From assembly GCF_021732705.1 (NCBI RefSeq), contig NZ_JAKFUM010000010.1:489418-553417 (forward strand): DNA of 64,000 nucleotides, given 5' to 3'. This document shows positions 34,952-43,486 of the stretch, piece after piece. The stretch's first letter is position 1. Each line of letters opens with the position of its first letter. This stretch comes from Nevskia sp. (GTDB taxonomy: Bacteria; Pseudomonadota; Gammaproteobacteria; Nevskiales; Nevskiaceae). The notes beneath the pieces are model-generated. The model saw only the letters and a program-made list of their open reading frames with translations. It was not told the origin of the DNA and made no database searches. The translations under genes were made by a program, and so were the position numbers.

Positions 34952-35356
34952 ATGCTGCTTCATACCCTGATCCTGCGGGCCGCCCGTCCGGCGCAGGCCC
35001 TGCTGTTCCCGTCGCTGCTGCTGGCCGCTGCTGCGGCGCAGGCCGAAGGCCGCGTCTACCAGTGGAAGGACCGCAACAACGTGCTGCATTTCAGCGACAC
35101 CGCACCGCTGAGCGCCCAGGAAGTGAAGCCGAAGCCGACGTCCAGCGGGCTCGACGCTGGTGCCAGGCTCGCATCGAGCAGCGCCAACGAGCAGGTCTGC
35201 GCGCAGAAGAAGGCACAGCTCGCGTCGTTCGTCTCCGCCGGCAAGGTCACCGAGACCAATGCCCTCGGCGAAACCCGCGAGTACAGCGAGGCCGAGCGCC
35301 AGAAGCTGATCGAGTCGACCGAGGATGCCGTTCGCGCCGCCTGCGGTCCGGGCTAG
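34952..35356 (+). CDS. DUF4124 domain secreted protein
   Basis: A 134-residue protein with a signal peptide (cleavage near AAAQA, residue 31), followed by the DUF4124 motif GRVYQWKDRNNVLHFSDTAP. The rest is polar, with a short Ala/Lys-rich helix and one cysteine pair (EQVCAQKKAQ and RAACGPG). DUF4124 proteins are periplasmic or surface proteins of unknown function, common in gammaproteobacteria. It is followed 10 bases later by another DUF4124 gene, suggesting an operon. Confidence 0.82.
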   Translation: MLLHTLILRAARPAQALLFPSLLLAAAAAQAEGRVYQWKDRNNVLHFSDTAPLSAQEVKPKPTSSGLDAGARLASSSANEQVCAQKKAQLASFVSAGKVTETNALGETREYSEAERQKLIESTEDAVRAACGPG

Positions 35357-35366
35357 GTTTCGGCGC

Positions 35367-35837
35367 GTGGCTCGCCTGCGTTCCGCGCTGTCCGTGCCCC
35401 TGTGGATGACCGCGCTGCTGCTGGCACCGGCGGCGCCTGCGGCCAGCGTCTACAAGTGGGTCGACGCACAGGACCGCGTCCACTATGACGACCGCCACGT
35501 GCAGGAACAGCGGCTGACGCTGCAATACCTCAATGATCGCGCGATTCCGGCCCAGCCGGAATCGATCACGCCACGGGCGTTCGTCGCCGCGGTCGAGCAG
35601 GACTGTCGCAACACGCAGGACCGCGCGATGGCCTACCGCGCCGCAACGGCGCTGTACGGTCGCGATCCGGCCGGCAATGGCTACCGCCTGTCACCGCGTC
35701 AGCAGGCGCTGGAAGTCGCGCAGGCGGAGCGCGAAGCGGCCCGCTACTGCGCGCCCGGTGCAGCCGAAACGCTGTACCGCGAACGGCGCTCGGCGCGTAT
35801 CGCAGCGGTGCGGATTCCGGTCGAAGACCGGCGCTGA
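35367..35837 (+). CDS. DUF4124 domain secreted protein, second
   Basis: A 156-residue protein from GTG 35367, with a signal peptide (WMTALLLAPAAPAAS) and the DUF4124 opening SVYKWVDAQDRVHYDDRHVQ. Two later cysteines (EQDCRNTQ and ARYCAPG) may pair in the periplasm. The GTG lies 10 bases after the previous stop; a longer frame would overlap the previous gene. The function is unknown. It ends 30 bases from the histidine kinase gene on the opposite strand. Confidence 0.8.
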   Translation: MARLRSALSVPLWMTALLLAPAAPAASVYKWVDAQDRVHYDDRHVQEQRLTLQYLNDRAIPAQPESITPRAFVAAVEQDCRNTQDRAMAYRAATALYGRDPAGNGYRLSPRQQALEVAQAEREAARYCAPGAAETLYRERRSARIAAVRIPVEDRR

Positions 35838-35867
35838 GCCAGACCCGGGCCAACCACCGCGCAAGCT

Positions 35868-37127
35868 TCAGGTGTTGGCGAAGCGCAGTTCGGCCAATGC
35901 CCCGCCTTCCGGCCGATTGTCGAGCGTCAGCTTCCAGCCGTGACGATTGGCCAGCGCCCGCGCCACGTACAGGCCGATGCCGGTGCCGCCGTCGCGACCG
36001 CGGAAATGCGGCTCGAACACCTGCGGCAGTTCGTGCGCCGGAATGCCCGGCCCATTGTCGATCACCCGCAGGCCATGCGGTGTCAGCTCGATCGCGACCT
36101 CGCCGTGGGCACCCGCGGCGCGCAGCGCATTGCGCAGCAGGTTCGAGAAGATCATGTGCACGCTGCCCGGCGGCGCCACCAGCGTGCACGGCGACAGGCG
36201 CCAGACGATCGAGGTGGTCGAGGCATCGAGATCGGCCCATTCCGGCAGCAACCGTTCGAGCACGAGGGTGCTGGTCGGCGTCGAGTCGCGCAGCCGCGAC
36301 AGCGCCAGCAAGGCGTCGAGATCGGCCTGCGCCTGCGCGACGGCGCGCGAAATGCGCGCCAGCGGCCGCGCCGGGTCCGGTGCACCGGCCAACAGCAGTT
36401 CCGCCGCACCGCCGATCACGGTCAGCGGCGTGCGCAGTTCGTGGCTTGCCGCCGCGGAAAAGGTGCGCTCGCGTTCGATCAAGGCGTCGAGGCGCACCAT
36501 GTAGCCGTTGAGCGCGTCGGAAATCACGCGCAACTCCGGATCGCCGTCGGCACTCAGCCGCGCGCCGCGGCTTTCCGGATCCAGCTGACGGATCTCGGCG
36601 ACCAGCCGCGCCAGCGGCGTCAATGCCTCGGTCGACAATCGCCGCGCGCTCCACAACGCGAGCAGCGTCACGACCATGACGCCAAGCGAGAACAACGCGA
36701 TCATGCGCTGCTCGCGCGCGCGCAGCGGGGCGCTGTCGTACAGCAGATAGACCCGATCGGTCACGCCGAGGTCACGGACAAGCACCTGGTAGACGTTCGG
36801 GCCGACGTGCACGTCGCTGTACCAGCCGGGGGCCAGCGGCCGGATCGACAGCGGCACGGTGCCGCCATGCGAAGGCCGGTAATAGCGGATGTTCGGCGCC
36901 CGGCCGCCTTCGGCATCGCCACTGGACGGCGCGCCAGCCTCGACCAGGTATTGCAGCTCGCGCTCCAGCAGCGTTTCGAGACTCGCACGCTCGACCCAGT
37001 ACTCGGTCGCCCAGAAGCCGATGCCCTGAATCGCGGCGGCCGAGACCGTCAGCGAAACCAGCGCAATCGCCAGACGGCGCCGCAGCCCGACACGGCTGAA
37101 CAAGCCCGTCAGCGACTGACGGCTCAT
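35868..37127 (-). CDS. Sensor histidine kinase
   Basis: A 419-residue membrane kinase. Two transmembrane helices (about residues 17-35 and 140-160) flank a periplasmic region of about 100 residues. The cytoplasmic part has a HAMP-like segment (residues 165-215), the phospho-accepting H-box AAASHELRTPLTV, the N-box SNLLRNALRAAG and the G-boxes DNGPGIPAHE and GGTGIGLYVARAL. It lies downstream of its response regulator with a 36-base gap. The signal is unknown; the periplasmic domain has no recognisable fold. The stimulus cannot be read from the sequence. Confidence 0.93.
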   Translation of the reverse strand: MSRQSLTGLFSRVGLRRRLAIALVSLTVSAAAIQGIGFWATEYWVERASLETLLERELQYLVEAGAPSSGDAEGGRAPNIRYYRPSHGGTVPLSIRPLAPGWYSDVHVGPNVYQVLVRDLGVTDRVYLLYDSAPLRAREQRMIALFSLGVMVVTLLALWSARRLSTEALTPLARLVAEIRQLDPESRGARLSADGDPELRVISDALNGYMVRLDALIERERTFSAAASHELRTPLTVIGGAAELLLAGAPDPARPLARISRAVAQAQADLDALLALSRLRDSTPTSTLVLERLLPEWADLDASTTSIVWRLSPCTLVAPPGSVHMIFSNLLRNALRAAGAHGEVAIELTPHGLRVIDNGPGIPAHELPQVFEPHFRGRDGGTGIGLYVARALANRHGWKLTLDNRPEGGALAELRFANT

Positions 37128-37163
37128 CGGGCGAGACGGGCTCGTGAGGAACGGCAGCAGCGC

Positions 37164-37847
37164 TTACAGGTCGCCGAGATTGGCCAGCCGGTAGCCGCTG
37201 CCATGCACCGTGTGCAGCAGCTTCTTCGGCCACGGCTTGTCGATGGCCACGCGCAGCGCGTACATGTGCGCACGAAGCACGTCGCCCTCCGGCGGCGCAT
37301 CGCCCCACAGCCGACGTTCCAGCTCCTCGCGCCCGACCACGCGGTGGGTTTCGCGCATCAGCAGTTCCAGCAGCTTGCGCAAGGCCGGCGTCAGGCTGAT
37401 CGGCTCGCCGCCGCGACGGGCGATCAGCGTGTCGAGATCGAATTCGAGATCGGCGACGGTCAGCAGGCGCTCGCCGCTCGGCGCCGTGGCGCGGCGATGC
37501 AGCGCTTCGAGCCGCGCCAGCAGCTCGACCATCGCGAATGGCTTGACCAGATAATCGTCGGCACCGGCGCGCAGGCCATCGACGCGATCGCCGACGGTAT
37601 CGAGCGCGGTCAGCATCAGCACCGGCACGGCCTGGCCGTTGCTGGCGCGCAGGCGACGGCAAACGGTGGCGCCGTCCAGCCCCGGCAGCAGGCGATCGAG
37701 CACGATGGCGTCGAAGCGCTGCGCCTGCGCGAGGCGCAGGCCGCTGGGTCCGTCGGCCGCGAAATCGACGCTGTGGCCGTGGCTGCCCAGGAAATCGCCG
37801 AGATTGGCAGCGAGATCGGGATGGTCTTCGACGAGCAGCACGTGCAT
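37164..37847 (-). CDS. OmpR-family response regulator
   Basis: A 227-residue two-domain regulator. The receiver domain has the phosphorylated Asp51 in DAIVLDRLLPGLDG, the switch Thr in LMLTALD and the conserved Lys in DDYLVKPFAM. The C-terminal winged helix domain ends HTVHGSGYRLANLGDL, typical of OmpR/PhoB. It is cotranscribed with the sensor kinase at 35868-37127 (36 bases apart). The start is ATG 37847; a longer frame crosses a region that includes tatC and is not coding. Targets are unknown. Confidence 0.94.
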   Translation of the reverse strand: MHVLLVEDHPDLAANLGDFLGSHGHSVDFAADGPSGLRLAQAQRFDAIVLDRLLPGLDGATVCRRLRASNGQAVPVLMLTALDTVGDRVDGLRAGADDYLVKPFAMVELLARLEALHRRATAPSGERLLTVADLEFDLDTLIARRGGEPISLTPALRKLLELLMRETHRVVGREELERRLWGDAPPEGDVLRAHMYALRVAIDKPWPKKLLHTVHGSGYRLANLGDL

Positions 37848-37966
37848 GGCGGGGCACCGGAAAAAGTGTCCGGACAATTTAGCAAGCCCTGACCGCCGCT
37901 GCCCGCGCAGGGGTGTGTTGCAGCCCATCGTCGCGCGCCGGCTGGCCTGCCACGCGATGCAGGCGA

Positions 37967-38725
37967 TCAGGCCTCGGTGGTCGCCGTCGCTTCGCGATTG
38001 CGGACGATCCAGCGCGACGCGAGGATGCCGACCTCGTACAGCAGATACGCCGGCACCGCGAGCAGGATCTGCGACAGCACGTCCGGCGGCGTCAGGATGG
38101 CCGCGGCGACGAACACGCCGACCAGCACGTAGTCGCGGCGCGCCGCGAGCTGCGCCGGCGTCACGAAGCCGGTCAGCACCATCAGCACGATCGCCACCGG
38201 CATCTCGAACGCGAAGCCGAAGGCCATGAACAGCTTCAGCACGAAGTCGAGGTACTTCGAGACATCCGTCATCACCGCAACACCTTCGGGCGCTGAGCTG
38301 ACGAAGAACTTGAACACCGTCGGCAGCACCAGGTAGTACGCGAAGGCCACGCCGACATAGAACAGCAGGGTGCTGCTGGCGAGCATCGGCAGCACCAGTC
38401 GGCGCTCGTTGCGGTACAGCCCCGGCGCCACGAACAGCCAGATCTGGTACAGGATCCACGGCAGCGCCAGCGCGAACGCGACGACCGCGGCAAGCTTGAA
38501 CGGGGTCAGGAACGGCGCCGCCACTTCGGTGGCGATCATGCTGCTGCCGGCCGGCAGCAGCTTCATCATCGGCGTGGCGAGGAAGTGATAAAGCTGGCCG
38601 GCGAAGAACAGCAACGGCAGCAGCACGAGGAAGAAGCCGAGCATCGCCCGGACCACGCGGGTGCGCAGCTCGATCAAGTGCGCGAGCAGCGGCTGCTCGG
38701 TCGCCGAAAACTCCTGCTCAGACAT
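37967..38725 (-). CDS. tatC: Twin-arginine translocase TatC
   Basis: TatC is the membrane receptor that binds twin-arginine signal peptides and, with TatB, docks substrates before TatA pore assembly. The 252-residue protein has six hydrophobic helices, the N-terminal motif LLAHLIELRTRVVRAML, the GLYRNERRL loop, LDFVLKLFMAFGFAFEMPV and the TPPDVLSQILLAVPAYLLYE segment. The start overlaps tatB by 8 bases. A longer reading to 38815 is not supported by the family. The tatA-tatB-tatC order is standard. Confidence 0.97.
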   Translation of the reverse strand: MSEQEFSATEQPLLAHLIELRTRVVRAMLGFFLVLLPLLFFAGQLYHFLATPMMKLLPAGSSMIATEVAAPFLTPFKLAAVVAFALALPWILYQIWLFVAPGLYRNERRLVLPMLASSTLLFYVGVAFAYYLVLPTVFKFFVSSAPEGVAVMTDVSKYLDFVLKLFMAFGFAFEMPVAIVLMVLTGFVTPAQLAARRDYVLVGVFVAAAILTPPDVLSQILLAVPAYLLYEVGILASRWIVRNREATATTEA

Positions 38726-39155
38726 GCTTTTCCGGCTTCCTCGGTTCGACCACGGCGCGCTCGGCCGCGCCGTCGGCCGGCCGCGCCACGGCGACAGTCG
38801 TCGGCGCCTCGGCAATCACCTGCGGCACGGCCGCTGTGGCGACGGCGGACGGCGGCGGAATCGGGTCCGGGTGGTCGCGCAGCATCGAGTTGCCCTGCTC
38901 GGCGACGGCCTCGAACCCGCGCTTGAACGACTCCGACTCTTCGGTCAGCAGACGCTTGGCGTCACCGATCTGCTTCTTCAGCTCCGAGGTGTGTGCTTCG
39001 CGATCCAGCTCGGCGCTGAGGTTGCGCATGTAGGCGCGCGCCTGCCCGGTCCAGCGGCCGATGGTGCGCGCGATCACCGGCATCTTTTCCGGGCCGAGCA
39101 CGACCAGCGCCACCAGAAAGCACAGCGCCAGCTCGGAAAAGCTGATGTCGAGCAT
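38718..39155 (-). CDS. tatB: Twin-arginine translocase TatB
   Basis: TatB forms the substrate receptor with TatC. The 145-residue protein has the N-terminal membrane helix with MLDISFSELALCFLVALVVLGPEKMP, an amphipathic helix (ARTIGRWTGQARAYMRNL) and a long polar C-terminal tail rich in Ala, Pro and Val. The conserved LGPEKMP hinge is clear. It overlaps tatC by 8 bases and follows tatA by 32 bases. Confidence 0.95.
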   Translation of the reverse strand: MLDISFSELALCFLVALVVLGPEKMPVIARTIGRWTGQARAYMRNLSAELDREAHTSELKKQIGDAKRLLTEESESFKRGFEAVAEQGNSMLRDHPDPIPPPSAVATAAVPQVIAEAPTTVAVARPADGAAERAVVEPRKPEKHV

Positions 39156-39187
39156 GGTCCGCGCTCCGCGTCAGATCGAGCGGTCGA

Positions 39188-39415
39188 TCAGACCTTTTCG
39201 TCGTGACGGTCGACCACCGGCGGTGGCGACTTCATTTCCGCACGCAGCGCGTCGGCCTGCTTCTGGCCTTCTTCCTCGCCATCCTTCATCGCGCTCTTGA
39301 AATTCTTGACCGCCGCGCCGAGGTCGCCGCCGGCGCCGCGCAGCTTCTTGGTGCCGAACACGAGAACCACGATGCCCAGCACGATCAACCAGTGCCAAAT
39401 GCTCAAACTGCCCAT
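39188..39415 (-). CDS. tatA: Twin-arginine translocase TatA
   Basis: TatA polymerises to form the protein-conducting pore. The 75-residue protein has the N-terminal helix [25 protein letters not shown], the conserved [24 protein letters not shown] amphipathic helix and a short charged tail. It lies 57 bases downstream of hisE and 32 bases before tatB. Confidence 0.96.
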   Translation of the reverse strand: MGSLSIWHWLIVLGIVVLVFGTKKLRGAGGDLGAAVKNFKSAMKDGEEEGQKQADALRAEMKSPPPVVDRHDEKV

Positions 39416-39472
39416 TGAAGTGCTCCTCGATCGGTATCGGCGGCCGTAACTGCGGCCGGGGTGGAAACGGGA

Positions 39473-39853
39473 TTATGACGCGCTGCGCGCCGCCTTTTCC
39501 GCCAGACCGGAGCGACCGGTCCTGCGGGCAAGTTCGTCGGTGACCGCCGCAAGCGGCAGATCGTACGCCGCCATCAGCACCAGCGTGTGAAACCAGAGGT
39601 CGGCCAGCTCGCGCGCCAGCAGCACGCGGTGTGCTTCGCCACCGCCCGGAACGTCCTTGGCGGCGATGATGGTCTCGGCCGCTTCCTCGCCGATCTTCTT
39701 CAGGATCGCGTCCGGACCCTTGGCGTAGAGGCTGGCGACATAGCTCTGCGCCGGATCGGCGCCCCGGCGCTCGACCAGGGTCGCGTACAGCGCTGCGAGC
39801 ACGCCTTCAGGCGTCCCCGACGCGCCCGCGGCAACCGGCGTGGAATCGGTCAT
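39473..39853 (-). CDS. hisE: Phosphoribosyl-ATP pyrophosphatase
   Basis: HisE hydrolyses phosphoribosyl-ATP to phosphoribosyl-AMP, step two of histidine synthesis. The 126-residue protein is a stand-alone HisE with the catalytic helix KKIGEEAAETIIAAKD and ELADLWFHTLVLMA. No HisI domain is fused to it, and no separate hisI lies in this window, although hisI normally adjoins it. It starts 5 bases after hisF, so it belongs to the hisB-H-A-F-E transcript, with tatA downstream. Confidence 0.95.
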   Translation of the reverse strand: MTDSTPVAAGASGTPEGVLAALYATLVERRGADPAQSYVASLYAKGPDAILKKIGEEAAETIIAAKDVPGGGEAHRVLLARELADLWFHTLVLMAAYDLPLAAVTDELARRTGRSGLAEKAARSAS

Positions 39854-39858
39854 CCGGC

Positions 39859-40653
39859 TCAGATCGTGAACGGCAGCGGTTCAGCGAGGCGCACCGGTGT
39901 GCCATGCGCCGCCAGATGGCGCTTGGCCTGGCCGACCGTGTACTGCCCGCTGTGAAAGATGCTGGCCGCGAGCACGGCATCGGCACCGCCTTCGGCGAGG
40001 CCCTGCTGCAGGTGGTCGAGCGTACCGACGCCGCCGCTGGCGATGACCGGGACCGGCACCGAATCGGTGATCGCGCGCAGCAGTTCGAGGTCGTAGCCGG
40101 ACTTCGTGCCATCGCGGTCCATGCTGGTCACCAGCAGTTCGCCGGCGCCCTTGTTGACCATCAGCACGGCCCATTCCAGCGCGTCGAGCCCGGTGGCCTT
40201 GCGGCCGCCGTGGGTGAACACTTCCCAGCGCAGCGGCTGGCCTTTCTTCGACACGCGCTTGACGTCGATCGCGACGACGATGCACTGCACGCCGTAGCGG
40301 TCGCTGGCCTCGGTGACGAACTCCGGCCGCAGCACGGCGGACGTATTGATCGAGACCTTGTCGGCACCGGCCGACAGCAACGCGCGGACATCGGCACAGG
40401 TGCGCACGCCGCCGCCGACGGTCAGCGGGATGTAGATGGTCTCGGCGACCGCTTCCACCGTCTTGAACAGGGTCGGACGATCGTCGCTGGACGCGGTGAT
40501 GTCGAGGAACACCAGCTCGTCGGCGCCCTGCGCGTCGTAGCGGCGGGCGACTTCGACCGGATCACCGGCGTCGCGCAGGTCCTCGAACTTGACGCCCTTG
40601 ACCACGCGGCCGGCGTTGATGTCGAGACAGGGGATGACGCGCTTCGCAAGCAT
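39859..40653 (-). CDS. hisF: Imidazole glycerol phosphate synthase subunit HisF
   Basis: HisF is the cyclase subunit that uses ammonia from HisH to make imidazole glycerol phosphate and AICAR. The 264-residue (beta/alpha)8 barrel has the catalytic Asp in [16 protein letters not shown], the second catalytic Asp in [11 protein letters not shown] and [13 protein letters not shown]. It lies 24 bases downstream of hisA and 5 before hisE. It is a normal family length. Confidence 0.97.
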   Translation of the reverse strand: MLAKRVIPCLDINAGRVVKGVKFEDLRDAGDPVEVARRYDAQGADELVFLDITASSDDRPTLFKTVEAVAETIYIPLTVGGGVRTCADVRALLSAGADKVSINTSAVLRPEFVTEASDRYGVQCIVVAIDVKRVSKKGQPLRWEVFTHGGRKATGLDALEWAVLMVNKGAGELLVTSMDRDGTKSGYDLELLRAITDSVPVPVIASGGVGTLDHLQQGLAEGGADAVLAASIFHSGQYTVGQAKRHLAAHGTPVRLAEPLPFTI

Positions 40654-40677
40654 GGGAGACCGCCAAGGGGTGAAGAC

Positions 40678-41403
40678 TTACTGGACGGCCTTCAGACAGT
40701 CCTTGAACTGCAGGCCGCCTTCATACAGCGCGCGGCCGATGACGGCACCGATGACGCCGTCTTCCTCCAGCGACTTCAGCAGATGCAGGTCCTCGATCGT
40801 CGACACGCCGCCGGAGGCGATGATGTCGGTCTTGACCGAGCGGGCCAGTTCGCGCGTGGCTTCGACATTGAAGCCGCTCATCATGCCGTCGCGGCCGATG
40901 TCGGTGTAGATGATCGCTTCGACGCCGTCGTGCTCGCACTGCTTGGCCATGTCGATGACGCCATGCGCCGACAGCTTGGACCAGCCGTCGACCGCCACGC
41001 GTCCGTCCTTGGCATCGAGGCCGACGAAGATGTGGCGCGGGTATTCCAGACACAGGTCGCGCAGGAAATGCGGCGTGTTGACCGCCTTGGTGCCGATGAT
41101 GATGTAGCTGATGCCGGCATTCAGGTACAGCTGCACGGTGTCTTCGTCGCGAACGCCGCCACCGGCCTGCACCGGCACGTTGCCGCAGGCCTTGGCGATC
41201 TTCTCGATCACCTTCAGGTTGATCGGCGAGCCCTTCAGCGCGCCGTCGAGATCGACGACGTGGATGCGGCTCGCGCCTTCATCGACCCAGCGCTGCGCGA
41301 CCTCGACCGGATCGTTCGAGAATACGGTGACATCGTCCATCCGGCCTTGGCGCAGGCGGACGCACTGGCCATTCTTCAGGTCAATCGCAGGGATCAGCAG
41401 CAT
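40678..41403 (-). CDS. hisA: Phosphoribosylformimino-AICAR ribotide isomerase
   Basis: HisA isomerises ProFAR to PRFAR. The 241-residue barrel shows the catalytic Asp in LLIPAIDLKNGQCVRLRQG, VPVQAGGGVRDEDTVQLYL and the second Asp in IIYTDIGRDGMMSGFN. It starts 161 bases after hisH and is followed by hisF. This completes the conserved hisH-hisA-hisF trio. Confidence 0.97.
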   Translation of the reverse strand: MLLIPAIDLKNGQCVRLRQGRMDDVTVFSNDPVEVAQRWVDEGASRIHVVDLDGALKGSPINLKVIEKIAKACGNVPVQAGGGVRDEDTVQLYLNAGISYIIIGTKAVNTPHFLRDLCLEYPRHIFVGLDAKDGRVAVDGWSKLSAHGVIDMAKQCEHDGVEAIIYTDIGRDGMMSGFNVEATRELARSVKTDIIASGGVSTIEDLHLLKSLEEDGVIGAVIGRALYEGGLQFKDCLKAVQ

Positions 41404-41564
41404 GGGGAGCGGTCAGCGGTGCGCCAGAGGGCGAAAAGGGATCGGGAACCGGCCGCTGCGGAGTGCATGCCGACGTTCATCAATTGGTCAGAATTTGCCC
41501 GAAACTGTGCCGCAAAGCCGCTATTCAGGCAAGCGCAGCGCAGCAAAAAGCCGAGGCGCGCCGA

Positions 41565-42212
41565 TCACGGCACTTCGCCGTCCCAGTTCGCGAAGTTCGC
41601 GAGCAGGCGCAGCCCGACCGACTGGCTTTTCTCCGGGTGAAACTGGAAGCCGACGACATTGTCGCGGCCGACCGCCGAGGCGAACGGACGGGTGTAGTCG
41701 GTGACGCCGAGCGCATGGTCCGGGTTGACCGGCATCGCGTAGTAGCTGTGCACGAAGTAGAACCAGCTGTTGTCCGGCACGCCGTCCCAGACCGGGTGAG
41801 GCACCGCCTGCTTGACCCGGTTCCAGCCCATGTGCGGCACCTTCAGGCGCTCGATGGCATCGGCTGGCGGATCCGGAAAGCGCATCACGTCGCCCGGGAT
41901 CAGGCCGAGGGCGGCGACACCACCGTTCTCCTCGCTGCGTTCGAGCAGCACCTGCATGCCGAGACAGACGCCGAGCAGCGGCCGCTTGCGCGAGGCCTCG
42001 ATCACCAGATCGTTCAGTTCCAGCCGCCGCAGTTCGTTCATGCAGGCACGCACGCCGCCGACGCCGGGCAACACCAGACGATCGCAGTCGAGCAGTTCTT
42101 CCGGGTCGTAGCTGATGACGATGCGCTGGTTGCCCGCGACCCGCTCCAGCGATTTGCCGAGCGAGTGCAGGTTGCCCATGCCGTAGTCGATGACGCCGAT
42201 CTTTTCCATCAC
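41565..42212 (-). CDS. hisH: Imidazole glycerol phosphate synthase subunit HisH
   Basis: HisH is the glutaminase that feeds ammonia to HisF. The 215-residue protein is a class I amidotransferase with the nucleophile cysteine in PLLGVCLGMQVLLERSEE, the catalytic His-Pro-Glu in VVGFQFHPEKSQSVG and the oxyanion region VLPGVGGVRACMNEL. It lies 73 bases downstream of hisB. The 161-base gap to hisA is larger than others in the cluster and shows no gene. Confidence 0.97.
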   Translation of the reverse strand: MMEKIGVIDYGMGNLHSLGKSLERVAGNQRIVISYDPEELLDCDRLVLPGVGGVRACMNELRRLELNDLVIEASRKRPLLGVCLGMQVLLERSEENGGVAALGLIPGDVMRFPDPPADAIERLKVPHMGWNRVKQAVPHPVWDGVPDNSWFYFVHSYYAMPVNPDHALGVTDYTRPFASAVGRDNVVGFQFHPEKSQSVGLRLLANFANWDGEVP

Positions 42213-42285
42213 GCCGGAGCTTTAAGCGGGGGTCTTCGGAAGCACGAGATTGGCTGGCAAGCAGGCGGCCGTGACGCGCCGGGGC

Positions 42286-42879
42286 CTACAGCACGCCCTT
42301 GGTCGACGGCATCGCGCCGTGGGCGCGCGGATCGAACTCCACCGCCATGCGCAGCGCCCGGCCGAACGCCTTGAACACGGTCTCGGCCACGTGATGGGCA
42401 TTGCGGGCGCGCAGGCAGTCGACGTGCAGGGTCACCTTGGCGTGATTGACGAAACCCTGGAAGAACTCGCGGAACAGGTCGACATCGAACTCGCCGATGC
42501 GGGCGCGCGGAAATTCGACGAACCATTCCAGCCCGGGACGACCGGAGCAGTCGAGCACGACGCGCGACAAAGCCTCGTCCAGCGGCACGTAGGAATGGCC
42601 GTAGCGGATGATGCCGCGCTTGTCGCCGATCGCCTTGTCGAAAGCCTGGCCGAGGCAGATGCCGATGTCTTCGACCGTGTGGTGATGGTCGATGTGGACA
42701 TCGCCCTTGGCTTCCACGACGAGGTCGACGAGCCCATGGCGCGCGACCTGTTCGAGCATGTGCTCGAGAAAGTGGATGCCGGTGTCGAACCGGTGTTGGC
42801 CGGAACCGTCGAGATTGATCTCGACGCCGATCTGGGTTTCGCGGGTATCGCGACGAACGCTGGCAACGCGGGCAGACAT
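42286..42879 (-). CDS. hisB: Imidazoleglycerol-phosphate dehydratase
   Basis: HisB dehydrates imidazole glycerol phosphate to imidazole acetol phosphate using manganese. It is 197 residues, so it is the single-function form with no N-terminal histidinol phosphatase (the fused form is found in E. coli and Xanthomonas). The metal-binding HHH motifs are clear: [34 protein letters not shown] and [23 protein letters not shown]. The start at 42879 is chosen over a longer frame with non-family residues. It is first in the his cluster and divergent from a lipoprotein gene. Confidence 0.96.
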   Translation of the reverse strand: MSARVASVRRDTRETQIGVEINLDGSGQHRFDTGIHFLEHMLEQVARHGLVDLVVEAKGDVHIDHHHTVEDIGICLGQAFDKAIGDKRGIIRYGHSYVPLDEALSRVVLDCSGRPGLEWFVEFPRARIGEFDVDLFREFFQGFVNHAKVTLHVDCLRARNAHHVAETVFKAFGRALRMAVEFDPRAHGAMPSTKGVL

Positions 42880-43060
42880 TTCTGCAGGGCCGTCTGGTGA
42901 AAAGGCGCGAAAGAATACACCCGCGCGGCAAAACCGTGCCAACGCGTGGCCGCTGCAGGCTTTTCATGCAGTCCTCCGCGCCGCTCCCGAGGCACGGCCG
43001 GGCTGACTTTGCGCGCCGGCCATGTCATGTTCGCGACCTGTTCGGACCAGGAACGAACCC

Positions 43061-43408
43061 GTGAAGACGATGACCCGCCGACTGCTGATGGTGACCGGCG
43101 CCAGCCTGCTGCTGGCCGCCTGCACGCAGGAAACGCAGAACCAGATCAGCCGCAGCATCCAGAACTGGACCGGCACCAACGGCGTGCTCGAGGTCTACGC
43201 CGGCGACAAGGTCGTGCGCCGCTTCATCAACATCGACAAGCTGACCACCGCCAGCGGCACCGATGACGGCCGGCCGCGCGCGTATCGTTACGGCTATGGC
43301 GTGCTCGACGAAAACCTGAACCTGATCAAGGACGGCGACGAGAAGAAGGTCTACTTCGAGATCAGCGACTACGCGACGAACTACGTGTTCTTCGAGAATC
43401 CGCACTGA
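43061..43408 (+). CDS. Small lipoprotein of unknown function
   Basis: A 115-residue protein from GTG 43061, with a signal peptide and lipobox LLLAAC (cysteine acylated and signal cleaved by LspA). The mature part NWTGTNGVLEVYAGDKVVRRFINIDKLTTA is predicted as beta-strand-rich. AGGAAC sits well spaced before this GTG; an ATG three codons later (43070) is equally plausible. Similar small lipoproteins occur in gammaproteobacteria without a known role. The position, divergent from hisB, gives no clue to its job. Confidence 0.75.
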   Translation: MKTMTRRLLMVTGASLLLAACTQETQNQISRSIQNWTGTNGVLEVYAGDKVVRRFINIDKLTTASGTDDGRPRAYRYGYGVLDENLNLIKDGDEKKVYFEISDYATNYVFFENPH

Positions 43409-43486
43409 CGCCCAGTGCCGCGCCGGCGCATCCGCCTTCATCCCGGCCACGTTCCGGGATTTCCATGGTCTTGTTCGAGCGTGCTC

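Noticed and set aside
43415..43486. A longer SDR protein starting at 43415
   Set aside because: The extra 24 residues are basic and unlike an SDR N-terminus, which begins one or two residues before the GGSRGIG cofactor loop region.
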